A DNA stretch of 64,000 bases from Epiperipatus broadwayi (lineage: Eukaryota; Onychophora; Udeonychophora; Euonychophora; Peripatidae): NCBI GenBank assembly GCA_028023455.1, contig JAQFVV010000021.1, forward strand, positions 8,022,853 to 8,086,852, given 5' to 3'. Shown in pieces: positions 1-12,192 of the stretch (its first letter is position 1; each line of letters opens with the position of its first letter). Made by a program: the position numbers and the translations under genes. A model generated the notes under the pieces. It saw only the letters and a list, made by a program, of their open reading frames with translations, searched no databases and was not told the origin of the DNA.

Positions 1-145
1 TGCATATACTAACCTGTTTGCTGTGATATTACTAACAGTTGAATGCATTTGGAATATTTAACTAAAAATTAAACTTTTCTAAAGACATTCAACACACATA
101 TTAGATGATGGAAATAGTCCAATATAAAAATACAGCTAGATACAT
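1..145 (+). mobile_element. SINE-A, 3' body (cut by the window edge)
   Basis: This stretch matches the body and tail of a dispersed repeat that I call SINE-A, seen again at 11.0-11.3 kb and twice at 40.9-41.7 kb. Shared blocks include 'gcatatactaacctgtttg', 'ttactaacagttgaatg' and 'agatgatggaaatagtcca'. The tRNA-like head would lie upstream of the window. The name is mine; the family was recognised only by comparing copies within this window. Confidence 0.8.
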
Positions 146-814
146 TTTCTCACTCTCTACATATATATCAAATGTAATATATGAAATAAAACGGTGCTAA
201 AATTCTTTTATAAATTTTATTCTACCAATATATAGCTTATAGGGAGTTAGTTACTTCCATATCCATTTTTTAAAAAAAAAATCAGATATATTAATCTTTA
301 ACTGAGGTCTAAAGTTTATATCTGTGCTAGAGATAATCTCTAATTTCGAAAATGATTAGTAATAATCATTATTATATTTATATGAAATGAATGGCTTCAA
401 AGTTGTGAGTGGAGGGAAGTTTGACAATGGTAAATGAAAATGTAATAATTTACTCTAGGTAAATACTCTTCATGTAATAGAGATATATATGAGAGATAGT
501 GACCTGGACCAACTAATGAGTACTGGTTCAGCACAAAATGCATCTTGGGGGTCATTTGTCTTTTATTATATCTTTATTTATATGAATTTTCTATATCGTT
601 GAACTATTATTACATATAGTAATATTTATTAAAATGACATTTCATTTGATATTTGAGGGTTGTTAAAATTAAGGCACCGCCTTGATTCTCCTAATAATTA
701 TATAGTGATTTCGGATTATTACACTTTATATAAATCAACCTAATATACAGATCCATTCTCTGATTTATAATAGCATTAATAAAGTAAGCTTAAATACCCA
801 ACAAAGATAAAATA
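146..814. other. unassigned AT-rich DNA
   Basis: I see no open frame of note, no tRNA-like head and no copy of the repeat families found elsewhere in the window. Confidence 0.5.
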
Positions 815-978
815 AATAAATTGATGTCTTTCTATTGTTTTCATAGCTTATTGATGTTTGACTATTAAAGAATAAATTGATATCTTTCTATTGTTTTCAT
901 AGCTTATTGATGTTTGACTATTAAAGAATAAATTGATATCTTTCTATTGTTTTCATAGCTTATTGATGTTTGACTATT
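815..978. repeat. tandem repeat, 56-bp unit, about 3 copies
   Basis: The block 'ttgatatctttctattg' followed by 'tttcatagcttattgatg' and 'tttgactatt' starts at 821, 877 and 933, giving an exact 56-bp period. The copies are almost identical (first copy 'gatgtc', later copies 'gatatc'), so the expansion looks recent. No coding potential. Confidence 0.95.
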
Positions 979-2200
979 GATTATACATAGTCGATTGGAC
1001 GTTGTGGCTATTTTCATTTCATATTTATATCAACACTTTCACCTTCAACAAACAGACTGATAAACAATACCAAAGACAAATTACCCTCTTATCAAATAGC
1101 CCAAGCAGTTTACAGTATTTCATGCCCAACCAACAGATGTAGAGCAGCATATTATTGAGAGACCCATGCCAACATCACCACCAGAACATCTCTAACATCA
1201 CTATTTATACAAGAGATCCCTAAACAATACTGAAAACAAATCTATATTTTTCAAGCACCAAAAAACAACAGGCCATGTGTTTGAACCCACTTTGGCAAGA
1301 GCACTGTGTACTGAGTGTAATAATACAAAACAAAAAATAAAGTTATTGCAAATGGCAACTATGCAATAAACTGAAAACAATTGTGCTTTGCAATCTCTAG
1401 AAAATGGTCTATACGAAAGAAAACTTTGAATAAATTTTTGCATAAATTACTGCCAAGCTTTGCTTAAGATCTCAATGTAAGCTGACACTCCCAAGATAAG
1501 CTATGAATATGGAGACCTAAGTTCCTCAGAAGCGCTAAGTCTTCTAATTCTTTTCTAATAATACTAAGATTCACTTTTTTTGCATAAAGCACAATTTAAA
1601 ATGTACCACTTGGTGAAGTAAAAACAAGGTTTTTATTTTATCATTAATTATGTAAATGCATTGATATACTGCAAAAACTTGAACTGAGTCAAACCAAATA
1701 AGTTAATGGCGCTGAAGTAACTTTCTGCGACTTCTCACCAAAATTATAGTCCAAAATTAATTAACTAACAACATAGGGAGCAGGCTGACTATATAATTTC
1801 TAAAATATGCAATATACTGCAATGATAAAATGCATTTATATGTTATGATAATATTAAATAGTGCTATCACACTTATAATGTAAAGCTGTGTAATTAATAT
1901 CAATTAGTCAATTAAAATGATCACCCAATAAAATTCAATGTCTTCCTTGGAATGCTCAATTATCACATGATTTTTTAATCAAATAATTATTTATTTATAT
2001 CTTTTAATTATATAATTTTATAAATACTTTTACCATTTTTTCCATTTAAAAACAGAAAGCTATAATTATTATCCTGGAAGTATTGAAAGCACTAAGTTAG
2101 AATATAAATAATTATATAAATAGATATTAAGCTATGATCATATAATGGCTTTTCCTTCTTTTTCCGGAACAAATATAACTATATTAGATCGATAGTCATA
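979..2200. other. unassigned AT-rich DNA
   Basis: A minus-strand open frame of 80 codons (1201-1443) has no recognisable domain and no supporting signal. I see no repeat copy shared with the rest of the window. Confidence 0.4.
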
Positions 2201-2353
2201 CCAAATGTTGAAATCTTAAACTGGATTCCAAGAGATTGTAAAAGACCCAGAAAGAGACCACATGTGAGATGGATGGATGAAATAAGAAAGTGTGCAGGGG
2301 TGGTATGGAGAAGAGAAGCTAAAGATTGGAGTAGATGGATTAAACTTAGATAA
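2201..2353 (+). pseudogene. LINE reverse transcriptase, C-terminal remnant
   Basis: One frame reads to a TAA at 2351 and carries the familiar tail of a non-LTR retrotransposon polyprotein: a basic 'RPRKRPHVRW' stretch, then 'MDEIRKCAG', then 'WRREAKDWSRW'. Many animal LINEs of the RTE and Jockey type end with this RPxxRPxxRWxDxIRKxAGxxWxRxAxDRxxW pattern. Only about 50 codons remain, so this is a 5'-truncated copy, as is usual for LINEs. The catalytic FADD motif is absent because that part was never inserted or has been lost. A minus-strand open frame over the same bases (2216-2428) is its antisense shadow. The encoded enzyme would once have copied LINE RNA into DNA at a nicked target. Confidence 0.8.
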
Positions 2354-2400
2354 CCTTAATCCTACAGTGGATTGATAATGGTTGATGATGATGAAATTAA
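2354..2400 (+). mobile_element. LINE 3' untranslated end with GAT repeats
   Basis: Straight after the LINE stop codon comes a short tail ending in 'ggttgatgatgatgaaatt'. Short 3' tails with trinucleotide or tetranucleotide repeats, rather than poly(A), are known for RTE-type LINEs. The clade assignment is an inference from this tail and the C-terminal motif. Confidence 0.55.
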
Positions 2401-2939
2401 ACATACAATCAAACATTTCTGCTGACATTTAAAATTGAAAAAAATACTATCCATTTATTTAATATTCTCCTTGTATGGTTTAGCCTAGTGTAGCATGATA
2501 GACCAAAGAACTAACAGCTTGTAATTTTAAGCATCATGAGTTTTTTTGGACACTTAATATCAAAAATATTTTAAAATATTTTACATATTTTAGTGCATTT
2601 ATGTAAATAAAAGCGTTTCTTTAAAAAACAATGTTTTTTAAATTGTTTTATTTAATGGTTTTTAAGTTTTAAATACCCAAGTTAAATTTTTTTTTAAAAA
2701 AAGAAGAATAAAATTGCATTTGCTTAAAATGAATTCCATATAAAATTAAACATTTATATTTATTACTAATTTTCTGCTAAAATTATTTGCAGTCTCTAAA
2801 GAAATAAGCTTTCATTGAGAATATATATGTATTCAAAATTTCAACAAGATTCAAAATTGGAAGTGATTGGAAATAGAATTATAAGACTTTATCTAGACTG
2901 GAACACTGAAAAACAGGGTAAGTTACATAAAAGCATGTA

Positions 2940-4020
2940 ATAAAATGTGTGTATACATATATATTAATATTTTTAATTGCATATAAATGATTTTTACAGT
3001 TGGTCAAAGATGTAATATTTAGGAACACAAATGCTTCATGAAACAATCGAGCATGAATATGTTACTACGACAAATTCCGAGCAGATTCTGAATAAACATT
3101 TTTAAATAAACTTGCAAATAGATTCAACCATTCATTTACTAATGGCAATTTATTTTGCCTGATAAAAGGAGATATCCTCTTTTATTTGATTTTGGCCATG
3201 AATACTGTAAATAAATTAAGCATGGATAGCTAGGAAGACTCAAACTTTATATCAGCAACGATTTTAGTTTGGCAATCAACAGATCAATTATTATTATAAA
3301 TAATTTAAATTAAATACTAACAATTTTAATCGCACATAAATGCTTTTTAGGCTGATAAAATATGTAATACTTAGGACTATAAATACTTCACAAAACAATT
3401 GTATCTAAATATGTTACATATGATCAGTGGTAAAAATCAATATTTGAAACAGTAAGCTGGCTTGATTGATGTGGAAACTAGAACAGCTGCTAATATTAAG
3501 TTTCAATCTTTTGGGACATCAATACTTGATTTATTTATAATATATATAGTTGAAGATTAGATGAAAGAAGATAGCTCCTTATAAATGACAAAATGAAATG
3601 GCATTGATATATGATAAAGTGAACAGACTTACAATATATATGATTGAACATCATATAAAAGAGGTTGTCTTCTTTCATCAGAATAATTGGATTGACATTG
3701 GTATACAAAGGAGTAAACATGCTTGCAAGTTTATTTTTAAATGAAACTTTAAAATCTGCTTACAATTTGTTCTAATGACATATTCAGAAGTGATTGTTCT
3801 GTGAAGTATTTATATTCCTAAATGCTGCAAAAATCATTTACTTGTGATTAAAATTATAATTAGTATTTAATTTAAATTAATATTTGAAATTGTAAATTAG
3901 ATTGATTAATTTGTGAACTAAGATTGCCTCTAATATAAAGTTCTTCTTTTCAGCTGCCAATATTTGGTTTATTTACACTATTTATGATCAAAAGTCAGAA
4001 GAAAGAGGATATCTTCTTTT
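2940..4020. repeat. cluster of diverged direct and inverted repeats
   Basis: Blocks around 2965-3065 and 3325-3425 are diverged direct copies ('aatgctttttaggctgataaaatatgtaatacttagga' type sequence). A block at about 3780-3870 is the same sequence inverted. A second motif, 'gatatcttcttttatcaga' and relatives, recurs at about 3165, 3660 and 4010 in both orientations. The two open frames here (3535-3720 and 3988-4218, minus) only reflect this repeat. Confidence 0.6.
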
Positions 4021-4061
4021 ATCAGACAAAATAAATTGACATTGATATACAAAAGGGTAAA

Positions 4062-4285
4062 CAATTAAAATTACCCCAAATTCAGAACTCAACCAGACTA
4101 GCCAAGAAAATGCACTCCAAAACACTACCAACGATTTCATTGCTACAAGCAGACTTCTCAAGTGTAAAGAACTACAAAATAACAACATAGTTGTACAAAA
4201 AATTACCCAGAATTCCACTTATTTTCTATACACCCTTAAAACTAAAAGAACTTTTAAATGAGTTAATTGCTTCAGAATCATAAAT
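4062..4285 (-). mobile_element. dispersed repeat family E, copy 1
   Basis: This stretch aligns with 24281-24505 over its whole length, with shared blocks 'gactagccaagaaaat', 'gctacaagcagacttctca' and 'gttaattgctt'. Read on the minus strand, both copies contain a small stem (CUGC, loop UUGUA, GCAG in the other copy) between a GAGA-like and a GAAA-like element. This resembles a decayed hammerhead core. Function unknown. Confidence 0.65.
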
Positions 4286-4777
4286 TTTCAGCAGAATTCA
4301 TAATTATAATGTGAAAAAGTTTCATTGTGAATATCCAAATGATTCTCAATTTCAAAAAATACAACCGTATTCAAACACTAAATCTTTAAAATGCTTAGCC
4401 TCTGATTTCTCAAGTAATAGGTCATGCTGCTTTGTATTGCCTTAATAAACAAAAAATATAATCTGTACAATAAACGTAATAGGTGAATGACATTATGATT
4501 GGTGATATAGAATACAATTTTCAAGTACTTGGATGTGTAATAAATCATTCTTCCATATCTTGTGATAAAAATTACAGAGTTCAGTAATATTGCAAATAAT
4601 TTCTTCTAAATTCTTCTATTTAGCCCTAGACATCATGATATGATTTTTTAAAAAATATATGTGTACCAATAAAAAGATCAATGCTAATTAATTCTCTCCA
4701 AGCTGCCTGCATTTCCATCTCTGAATCAACATGTGTCACATAGCAATATAGTATAGCTAATCATCATAAACATTTTA

Positions 4778-5263
4778 CTTTTAAGACAGGCTTTTAACCT
4801 GTATCACATGTGCCTTGAAATTTATAATAGTCAAGCAATATCTTTATTTTGCCAATAGAGGGACCTCTCAAACCATGACACAAAATAGCGACTTTTATAA
4901 AAATAAGAGTGGCCATCTTTAACCTAACTTTACACTTACATAGGCCAATCTGAAGCATCATTATTTGGGAGCATGAAACTGTTGTTCTCTCCACTTTTTA
5001 AGTACATTATTTCCTATACAAATTAACATTCATGAAATCTTGCAATTTACGAGTTAAGTGGAAAGTTAGGTTAAAGATAAGATGGCTGCTCTTATCTTTA
5101 TAAAAGTCACTATCTTGTGTCATGGTTTAAGAGATCCCTCTATCAACAAAATGAAGATATTGCTTGAACTATTATAAATTTCAAGGTGCACGAGATACAG
5201 GTTAAAAGCCTGTCTTAAAAGTATTTATGTATACTTCCTGAGTGCTTAATAAATTATTACAAC
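4778..5263. mobile_element. fold-back element, 'agggacctct' family, with 14-bp TSD
   Basis: Long inverted arms run from about 4778 to 4945 and from about 5058 to 5222 (for example 'ttaagacaggcttttaacc' against its complement near 5200). The element is flanked by an exact 14-bp direct repeat, 'tcataaacatttta', at 4764-4777 and 5264-5277, which I read as a target-site duplication. The arms contain 'agggacctct', shared with the fold-backs at 5.35-5.55 and 18.3-18.7 kb. The open frame 4794-4994 is a by-product. Confidence 0.8.
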
Positions 5264-5347
5264 TCATAAACATTTTAGCATATTAGCATGTATTGAATAT
5301 TAGTTATCATATGAAATGTGACAATGTGATTTACATCTTAACATAAG

Positions 5348-5546
5348 TAATATTTATTAAGGCTATAACCTTAAGACTGTGCACCTGAAACAATGACAGT
5401 AGGGACCTCTGCAAATCTTTAACACAAGATTTATTTAAAAGATTTGCAGAGGTCTCTACTGTCATTTTTTCAGGTGCATAGTCTTAAGGTTATAGCCTTA
5501 ATAAATATTACTTTACATAAGGAGTATGTACTTTATAAATATAATT
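5348..5546. mobile_element. short fold-back element, 'agggacctct' family
   Basis: Nearly perfect arms of about 85 bp ('attaaggctataaccttaag' side against 'cttaaggttatagccttaat' side) enclose a very short loop. The flanks 'atcttaacataag' (5335-5347) and 'atcttaatataag' (5547-5559) agree at 12 of 13 bases, so they fit a slightly aged target-site duplication. The arm 'tagggacctctgcaaatct' ties it to the 4.8-5.2 and 18.3-18.7 kb elements. Confidence 0.8.
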
Positions 5547-5733
5547 ATCTTAATATAAGATGGAGCATGCACTAACATTAAATTTTGTTATAAATTGGGA
5601 AAAAAAGGCTAATGAAACATTTAAAATAATTCAACCACATATAAAAATGAAGCTATAAACCAGAAGAATGCTTTTAAATGGTTTGCAAAATTTTGTTGGA
5701 TGCCCAATTGTGGAACAGTCTAATGTCAGATTT

Positions 5734-5738
<5 letters not shown>

Positions 5739-5782
<44 letters not shown>
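5739..5782. repeat. (TA)n microsatellite
   Basis: Uninterrupted TA dinucleotides for about 44 bases. Confidence 0.98.
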
Positions 5783-5785
<3 letters not shown>

Positions 5786-6650
5786 TAAGTATCTATGTGT
5801 TTAAGAAGTTAAATTGTAATATGTGCTATATAGATTAGTTGAACAGTGAGACTATTGAAGACATTACGTGAAGTTGTAAAACACATTGTTAAATTTCATA
5901 TTGCAACTCACAATGTAGCCATACTAATATTTTAAATTTTTTGAAATATATATACTGTATAAATATGTAATACATATGATGATTAATAGACGGCAGTGCA
6001 GGGGTTTGGAGAAAGAACCAATCATCTTGTACAATCACTTAAGTTCATTTTTTTATTAATACTGTTTAATGTTAACTATATAAATATTTATATATTTTAG
6101 CTTTCATTCATGCTTAGCATGCTTTTGATATATTATATCATAATCATAGCTCTTTTGGATTTTATTATAGATTGTCTTTATATATACTTGATAGCTATTT
6201 TTGTATTTAATTATTTAAATTTATTATTAGTTACTCAAATATATTTAAAGTTGTTCAGAGAGCCCACTTTTTTGATAGGGGATTCTGGTATATTTTCTGT
6301 GTATAGCACATTCATTATTGGATATTATCAAGCCTCCTCAATCTTTTGTCCTTTGTGTGCAAAAGAGATCTGCCCTGGATAGATCTACTTTATGAACTGA
6401 TTATTGCTCATATTTTACAAATATAGAAGAGTATTCACTACTTTTCTTGGCCCTGTTATATAAATAATTGTGCGGGGCCAGAAATGATCTTTCTTTAACC
6501 TTTCAACTATCTACTAGTTTTTTCAGGATTTTTTTCTAGACTAAATAAAAGATAATCTCTAAAGAAGACTATTACAAAACTGAAACATTAAAGAAAATAT
6601 ATATAAAAAAAGCATTGATACAAAATGATTATTTATCTTTTCAACATGTG
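5783..6650. other. unassigned AT-rich DNA with one short open frame
   Basis: The 90-codon plus-strand frame at 6110-6382 is hydrophobic (rich in I, L, F and Y), as expected for translated AT-rich DNA. It has no domain I recognise, and I do not call it a gene. Confidence 0.4.
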
Positions 6651-6778
6651 TATGATCAGATGGATCAGCAATATAAGATGGCACAGAGAGTTGAGGGTCA
6701 TGTGAAAGTCTGAGTTTGAGTCCCTTCTATATTACATTATATGTGCAGGTGTGTGTAAGCCTGTTCAGTATATTAAGT
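6651..6778 (+). mobile_element. SINE-C copy (tRNA-like head)
   Basis: The sequence has a pol III B-box-like 'gagtttgagtccc' preceded by 'gatggcacagagagttgagggt'. The tail 'ttatatgtgcaggtgtgtgtaagcctg' is also found, inverted, at 12.2 kb. Other copies lie at 12.2-12.5 and 19.6 kb. The family name is mine. Confidence 0.7.
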
Positions 6779-7687
6779 TAAAATGGTGTTAAATTAATTG
6801 CATACTATATAACTGCTTGTCATATGAAAGTTAAGTATCTATCCATTATAAATAACGATTTATACGTAACACAATTAATTTTAATACTATACATATTTCT
6901 ATAATATTATCTAACTTCTATAAAATTAATAATTGCAATATTCAAATTATTAATTATTTTTTTACCACAGTTAATTAATGAAACAACAAAATTCATTATC
7001 TCACCACTACTGCAATTATTTAAAAAAAACATTAAAAAGATTATCTTGTTATTAGTGATGTTGGTCAGTTTTATTTCTGCTGCAGTTGGTTTTTTGGAAT
7101 GGTGTCAAATTTAAAGATTAGCCATACAACTATGCTTTTTATGTGTATTATTAAAACTGAAAAAAGAGTCTAATAGAACAGGAGAAATTAATAGAATTAA
7201 GAATTGATGGAAATATAAAATCAATACATAAAAAAAGTTGAAGTGATACATTTTGGATTGAAATGAGAAATGAACATCTTTGTACGGCAAAGAAAGCTTA
7301 AGTTGTATAATTGCAAACTATTTTTATTACTTGTTTTTTTAATTAGATTTTTCTGCAATAGCAACTATTAAAAACAACAAAAGAGAGACTAAAATTAGTT
7401 AATAAATAATTAAGAAATGTCATTAATTAAAAACATATTCTAGTCACATGGAGGCTCAAGTATATTGTAATATGTATATTCTATTTTACAAGAGACCCTG
7501 CATGTTTTGTTATATTTGGTAGTGTGTCTGATTGGGTACTGGGCGTTCCAGTATTGATTCTGGCACTCACTGTTCTTTTACTCATTTACTTCTATCTGAT
7601 ACAGCTATGCTTGATATATAAGTAAGGACTTTCATTTTCTCATAGCGTATAAGAACTTTTTGTATGTGTTTTTTTGGAAAGTATTGT
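6779..7687. other. unassigned AT-rich DNA
   Basis: I see no shared repeat and no supported coding sequence. Confidence 0.4.
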
Positions 7688-7782
7688 CATTTTTTTTTCA
7701 TATGTCAAATGCCTTGACTGAGAAGTGAACCTGGGCCAGCTGCTTGGAAGGCAGCTACACTAACCACTAGGCCACCAACACT
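7688..7782 (-). mobile_element. SINE-B copy (tRNA-like head)
   Basis: Read on the minus strand, it gives 'ttggtggcctagtggttag' (A-box region), then 'gcagctgcc', then 'ggttcacttctc' (B-box consensus GGTTCGANTCC, at 7720-7731), then 'gacatatgaaaaaaaa'. This is the normal layout of a tRNA-derived SINE with an internal pol III promoter. Related copies lie at 25.7, 26.5 and 32.9 kb. Confidence 0.85.
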
Positions 7783-7978
7783 TCAAACTTCTTATGAATT
7801 CCCAAACAATAAAGCCATATGCTTTTGCTTCATGTTGTTTTGTGCAGGGGGTATCTCATCTGACCTGGATGGAATTGGAAAATTCCAGGATTGATTTTCA
7901 CACTTGAACTTTGACCCTTGAACTTCTTATAAACTCCCAAGGAATAAAGCCACTGACCTTTTCTAACTGAGTTTTCCA
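7783..7978 (-). repeat. dispersed repeat family D, two partial copies
   Basis: The motif 'cttcttataaactccc' followed by 'aataaagcc' occurs twice here (about 7785-7815 and 7920-7952). It recurs at 39.8 kb and, in the opposite orientation, at 30.65, 30.83 and 31.98 kb. The second copy shares further sequence with 39.7 kb. The family is known to me only from these copies. Confidence 0.6.
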
Positions 7979-8990
7979 ACAACTTTTAGGTATGCAATTT
8001 GAAACACCAATTCTAACATGCACTACATACCATTCTAAAATTAGAACAGAATTAAATTCATGGAAGTTCTTTTATATAGGTGTTTATGAACAAGCCTTAA
8101 TGTACAGTAAATCGTCTGGGTGGAAGGAGGAAAAACAGATTTGTATCATATATTAATTTAAAAAGACGATTTAATTCATTAAAAACGAATAATTATTTTA
8201 CAGACTGGAATGCAGATGCTAACATTATTTACTTACTGTGGATGTCCTTTTAAAATTAGTTCATTAAAATGCTTTTATGTAGATGTCCAAGTGGAAGCAG
8301 AAAAAACATTTTCTTATTACAAGTTGATTCCAAAAGTGGATTTAATTAATAAAAAAAACATTAATTCTTATGACGATTGTAATAGCACATACTTTCTAGC
8401 CCAATCTTTTACCTACCAGAAGTGAAGAACCTTATCACATAGGAAAAAATTAATAATAAAGAAACTCTATAAACACTGTTATATGCTAGGATTTGTTTTT
8501 ATTTTTATAAATTTCACATTGTTAAATTTTTATAATTTCAAAATAAATTTAACACCCCCCCCTCATAAATATTAAATACATTAGTTATTTCTAAGACTAA
8601 ACCAATTTAAAATATTAAAGAAAGGTCCTCTAGTTTGCAGATAATTTTATTGTAATTATTACTCATATATGTATTAACATTATAAATTATTTATTCCCTT
8701 TGCAATCATTTTATTAAAACAATGGTGTGCAATTTAAACTAATTCAGGTATATTATAAGTTATGTGTAATTATATTAAAACAAATTTGACATAATGGTGA
8801 TACAAAATAATTACCAAATTAGGAACATAGTATTCAAAGAAGTTTAAAAACAATAATTATTAATTGAAAAATCATAATAAAAGTGATTACAAAGTAAAAA
8901 ACACCAATGGTATTGCAGTAAAGAAAATATAGAAATGCATATGGGTGTAAGAGTCCTCTTTGCTTTATGTATGTTAAATTTATGTATTAA
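7979..8990. other. unassigned AT-rich DNA
   Basis: The plus-strand frame 8210-8425 (71 codons, a few cysteines) shows no domain I recognise. No shared repeats seen. Confidence 0.4.
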
Positions 8991-9004
8991 TAACATTACA
9001 AATA

Positions 9005-9292
9005 TCATATGATCCGCATTTCTTATGCTTGCTCATAACTGTTATTAAAACAGGCAAAACTCTCCATACAGTAGTGCCACTCAGTGCAAGCCAGAGTAAT
9101 CAATGGATGACAGAAGGCTTGTGCTCTCAGATCCAAAACTCCTCACTGTTGAAAACCACATGCTGGAAACTAGTCTGTGGATATTGGATGAATAGGCATT
9201 AGATAGGTATTTTATGCATAAGCCTTCTGGCATCCATTGATTACTCTGATTTGTACTGAGTGGCACTACTGTGTGGAGAGTTTTGCCTGTTT
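9005..9292. mobile_element. HHR1 fold-back element with 14-bp TSD
   Basis: Outer arms 'aaacaggcaaaactctcc' and 'ggagagttttgcctgttt' close a palindrome whose arms continue through 'ggcactactg' and 'atccattgattactctg'. The centre holds a decayed hammerhead motif. The exact 14-bp direct repeat 'taacattacaaata' flanks it at 8991-9004 and 9293-9306, supporting a single insertion. The minus-strand frame 9081-9266 is a by-product. Confidence 0.85.
9131..9189 (+). ncRNA. decayed type I hammerhead ribozyme motif (HHR1)
   Basis: It keeps the HHR1 frame: outer stem I 'atccaa'/'ttggat', inner stem I 'tcctca', GAAAC, palindromic ACTAGT and a GTC cleavage triplet. The catalytic core reads CTGTTGA instead of CTGANGA, and inner stem I has 'tgtgga' instead of 'tgggga'. 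It is predicted to be inactive. Confidence 0.6.
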
Positions 9293-9306
9293 TAACATTA
9301 CAAATA

Positions 9307-10511
9307 GCTTAAACCATCCACAGTAATCCTTATATTGTACAATGAAATTCATTTTATATTAGTGTCTATTTATAGAGTGTCATATGCATTTGCAGATCTA
9401 TACATAGTACTTTGTAAGGATAGATAGGAATGTGGTTTAAAGCGTTCATAAGTGTTAACTCTTTTAAGATTATAATTATAGTTCTTAATACAAATTGTTG
9501 AGAGAGTGTCTATTAATAATATACTTTCATGTATTATCAAGAAAAAGTTTAGGATCTTTTAAAGTTCTTAAAGTTTTTAAGAAAGGTAATTAATGGTAAG
9601 TCAGTTTTTGAAATCTATTATGAACCCTTTAATTCATTGATTGTGATTTTTATTATCACAAGTCCAAAATTTTTATTTCAGCAACATACTTTTTTTCATC
9701 ACCACATCTATATATCTTGCTGTAAGCTTTAATAATTAATAGATGCAATTGACAGTGCTTAATAAATTTCTATATATTGTTGTCCTATCCAATATCCTGA
9801 CACTATTTTCAAGTTTATGGCTTGTATCAATAAAACTAGTTTAGGATATTAGAATCAGATTTATTAGGCACTATCAACTATGTCTATTGATTACTAGGGT
9901 TTACAGTAAGTGGTGCAGATATGGTGATGGAAAAAGTATGTCACTGAAATAACATTGTTAAGCTGATATCATGTGATAGGGTCATGTGATATTTTATTGT
10001 TTTTAAAGGTCATGTGATATTTTATTGTTTTTAAACTTTCCATTTTTAATGATTTGATCAATAGTATTACAAAATTTGAATATTTTTTTGTTTCATACAT
10101 ATATTAAAAGATACATTACATTCAAAAGTCACACCCAAGATTTTATGCTATATTTGTAATTTATTTTTGTGCAATTAATACAGTAACTACCTACAACCAT
10201 TTTAGATGATTTTGATACTTGTACGAGACAACATTTTTCAATATTTTATCAACATACAATTATTGTTCCATCATTTTAAACAGGCATTAATATCACTTTT
10301 CAAGAAACTTAAATATTAATTATTAATTAATTTGAATGAATTTGCATTATTGGCATATATCAATAATTTTGAATGTTCTATGTCATTTGTTAGATCATTA
10401 GCATAAATATTATATTGTAACAACATCAAAACTCCAACCTGCAGAATGCCTGATCGAACTAGCAGAGTAGCAGAAAAAAGTATGAAGATATATTTTTAAG
10501 TATAATTTATT
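9307..10511. other. unassigned AT-rich DNA
   Basis: A small duplication, 'gtcatgtgatattttattg', lies at about 9992 and 10010. Nothing else stands out. Confidence 0.4.
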
Positions 10512-10633
10512 CAAACCACTTTGAATACTTTTTAGCAAAACTCTTTATTTGTACCTATATACATACATCTACATTTCGACTATCCTGCAGTCTTCTTCAG
10601 AACCAATTTACTTTGGTGCTCAAAGTGGTTTGG
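10512..10633 (-). repeat. small fold-back with hammerhead-like core
   Basis: Arms 'caaaccactttga' (10512) and 'tcaaagtggtttg' (10620) enclose a minus-strand core at 10574-10600: CUGAAGA, an extra A, GACU...AGUC around GCAGGAU, then GAAA. It resembles a hammerhead core, but it has one base too many before stem II and no clear cleavage triplet. The core closely resembles the one at 21.66-21.69 kb. Confidence 0.55.
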
Positions 10634-11007
10634 ATATATTGTATTTATATAGAATATTACAGAAAAATAAAGAAAAGTATGATTTTGGTATATATTTCAA
10701 AGTATTAAAAAGTCTTTTTTGAATTCCTACATCAAAGTCCAAAATTGTAGCATCATTATTTGAAAACTTACAAGTCATTCTTCACAATCCTATTTCTTAG
10801 ATTACATCTTAACTCTTACTATGTATCTATAATGTCTTTTTTTATAATATAAATTTTATTAACATCAAATTATAACATATATACAAGAGGGAAAAAGAAA
10901 TTTGCCTGACATAAGATACATGGCTTATAAAAATATAATCATTATGGCTAGTTGTGAGGGCAGATGAAAATGTTTCTATTTTATATAAATGAATGTATAA
11001 TTTATAT

Positions 11008-11303
11008 TTGTATTTTTATATTGGACTATTTCCATAATCTAATATGCATATTGAATCCCATGCTAGTACTATAACTGGTCAGACCAGCAACACCTGAAGA
11101 AGAGGGGAGAATAATACCTCCCAAAACGTGCATATACTAACCTGTTTGATGGGCTATTACTAACAGTTGAATGTATTTGGAATTTTTAAATAAGGTTAAC
11201 TTGTTCTAAAGACATTCAATACTCATGTTAGATGATGGAAATAGTCCAATACAAAAATACAACTAGACCACCATCATCACAAACCTTCAGGAAAAAAAAA
11301 CAA
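11008..11303 (+). mobile_element. SINE-A copy with 12-bp TSD
   Basis: It contains the SINE-A body ('atgctagtactataactgg', 'gcatatactaacctgtttg', 'agatgatggaaatagtcc') and ends in 'acaaaccttcagg'. Its 5' part is a short inverted piece of the SINE tail (about 11010-11047), so the copy is itself a truncated fold-back. The exact 12-bp repeat 'tataatttatat' lies at 10996-11007 and 11304-11315. Inside, CTGAAGA at 11094 begins a hammerhead-like core ending in AAAAC. Confidence 0.8.
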
Positions 11304-11315
11304 TATAATTTATAT

Positions 11316-12179
11316 GTTCTATATGATTGTGTTCTGCCAAATTTTGCTCTTAGCACTTCTAGGTAAGTATTTTAGAACATATAAATATGTATTATATCAC
11401 TTACTATTTTTAAGAACATTGTATTTTTTGCTATCAAAAATTACAGAGCAGTGAGAAAGTTGCATTGCTCTAAGAATATGAATATTACTAGGGTATTATA
11501 AGGATGAACATTTTTTTATATGTTTCTCGAGCAATTGTTTAAGGTTAATTATTTGCTTGTGAAAGACAAAGTGCCACTAAGATGAGAAGTATGGACAGCC
11601 TTTGAAAAATGTATATCATATCTTCTGGATGACTATTATACAAAACATGTGTGTTATCCATATTTATTTTAAAATGGTTAATGAGGAAGATTTTGATAGG
11701 AATTGTGCAAAGTAATAAGTTAATTAAGAATTTCAACCAACCATAATTAAGGAACCCCCATATTTTCAACTGTGGGTAAAGTTTTGGCAATTGGGAGGGT
11801 TGACCATCAAATATCTGTCAGGATATATATTTTTTTTCAAATCTTTAAAAGAATCACCAACTAAGGATTTGATATATTGTCCACAGATCTGTATGCTTGG
11901 TAGCACAATCATTAGAAAAGGAACAACTTGCATATGGAAGTAGAGAAAACAATGTTGTAAATAGATGAATGATTTTCAGAATTGGATTAACTATAGGTTT
12001 CATGTATATTTTAGCTCTAATATAAAATACAAATATATCTATATGTGTGAACATAAAGCTCTGCCTAGTTTATTGCAGAAGTAGAACAATGGATTCTGGA
12101 GTTCAAGATCCATGGATAATGACTCAGTTTGATATTTCAGGTGTTCAATCTTTTTATAAACTTCTGAGCAACAAATCAC
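11316..12179. other. unassigned AT-rich DNA
   Basis: Two minus-strand frames (11545-11790 and 11854-12054) are hydrophobic and unrecognised. They look like chance open frames. Confidence 0.4.
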
Positions 12180-12192
12180 TAAATTATATATT

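Noticed and set aside
815-978. CRISPR-like array
   Set aside because: The 56-bp units are contiguous tandem copies with no unique spacers, in eukaryotic DNA.
4778-5546. Ordinary DNA transposons (MITEs) with terminal inverted repeats
   Set aside because: The arms take up nearly the whole element, and the flanking direct repeats are 13-14 bp, not the TA or 8-bp duplications of the common superfamilies; kept as fold-backs of uncertain mechanism.
11094-11130. Active hammerhead in SINE-A
   Set aside because: The core words are there, but stem II is offset, GAA reads AAA in this copy, and the base after the short palindrome is G, which is not allowed at the cleavage site.
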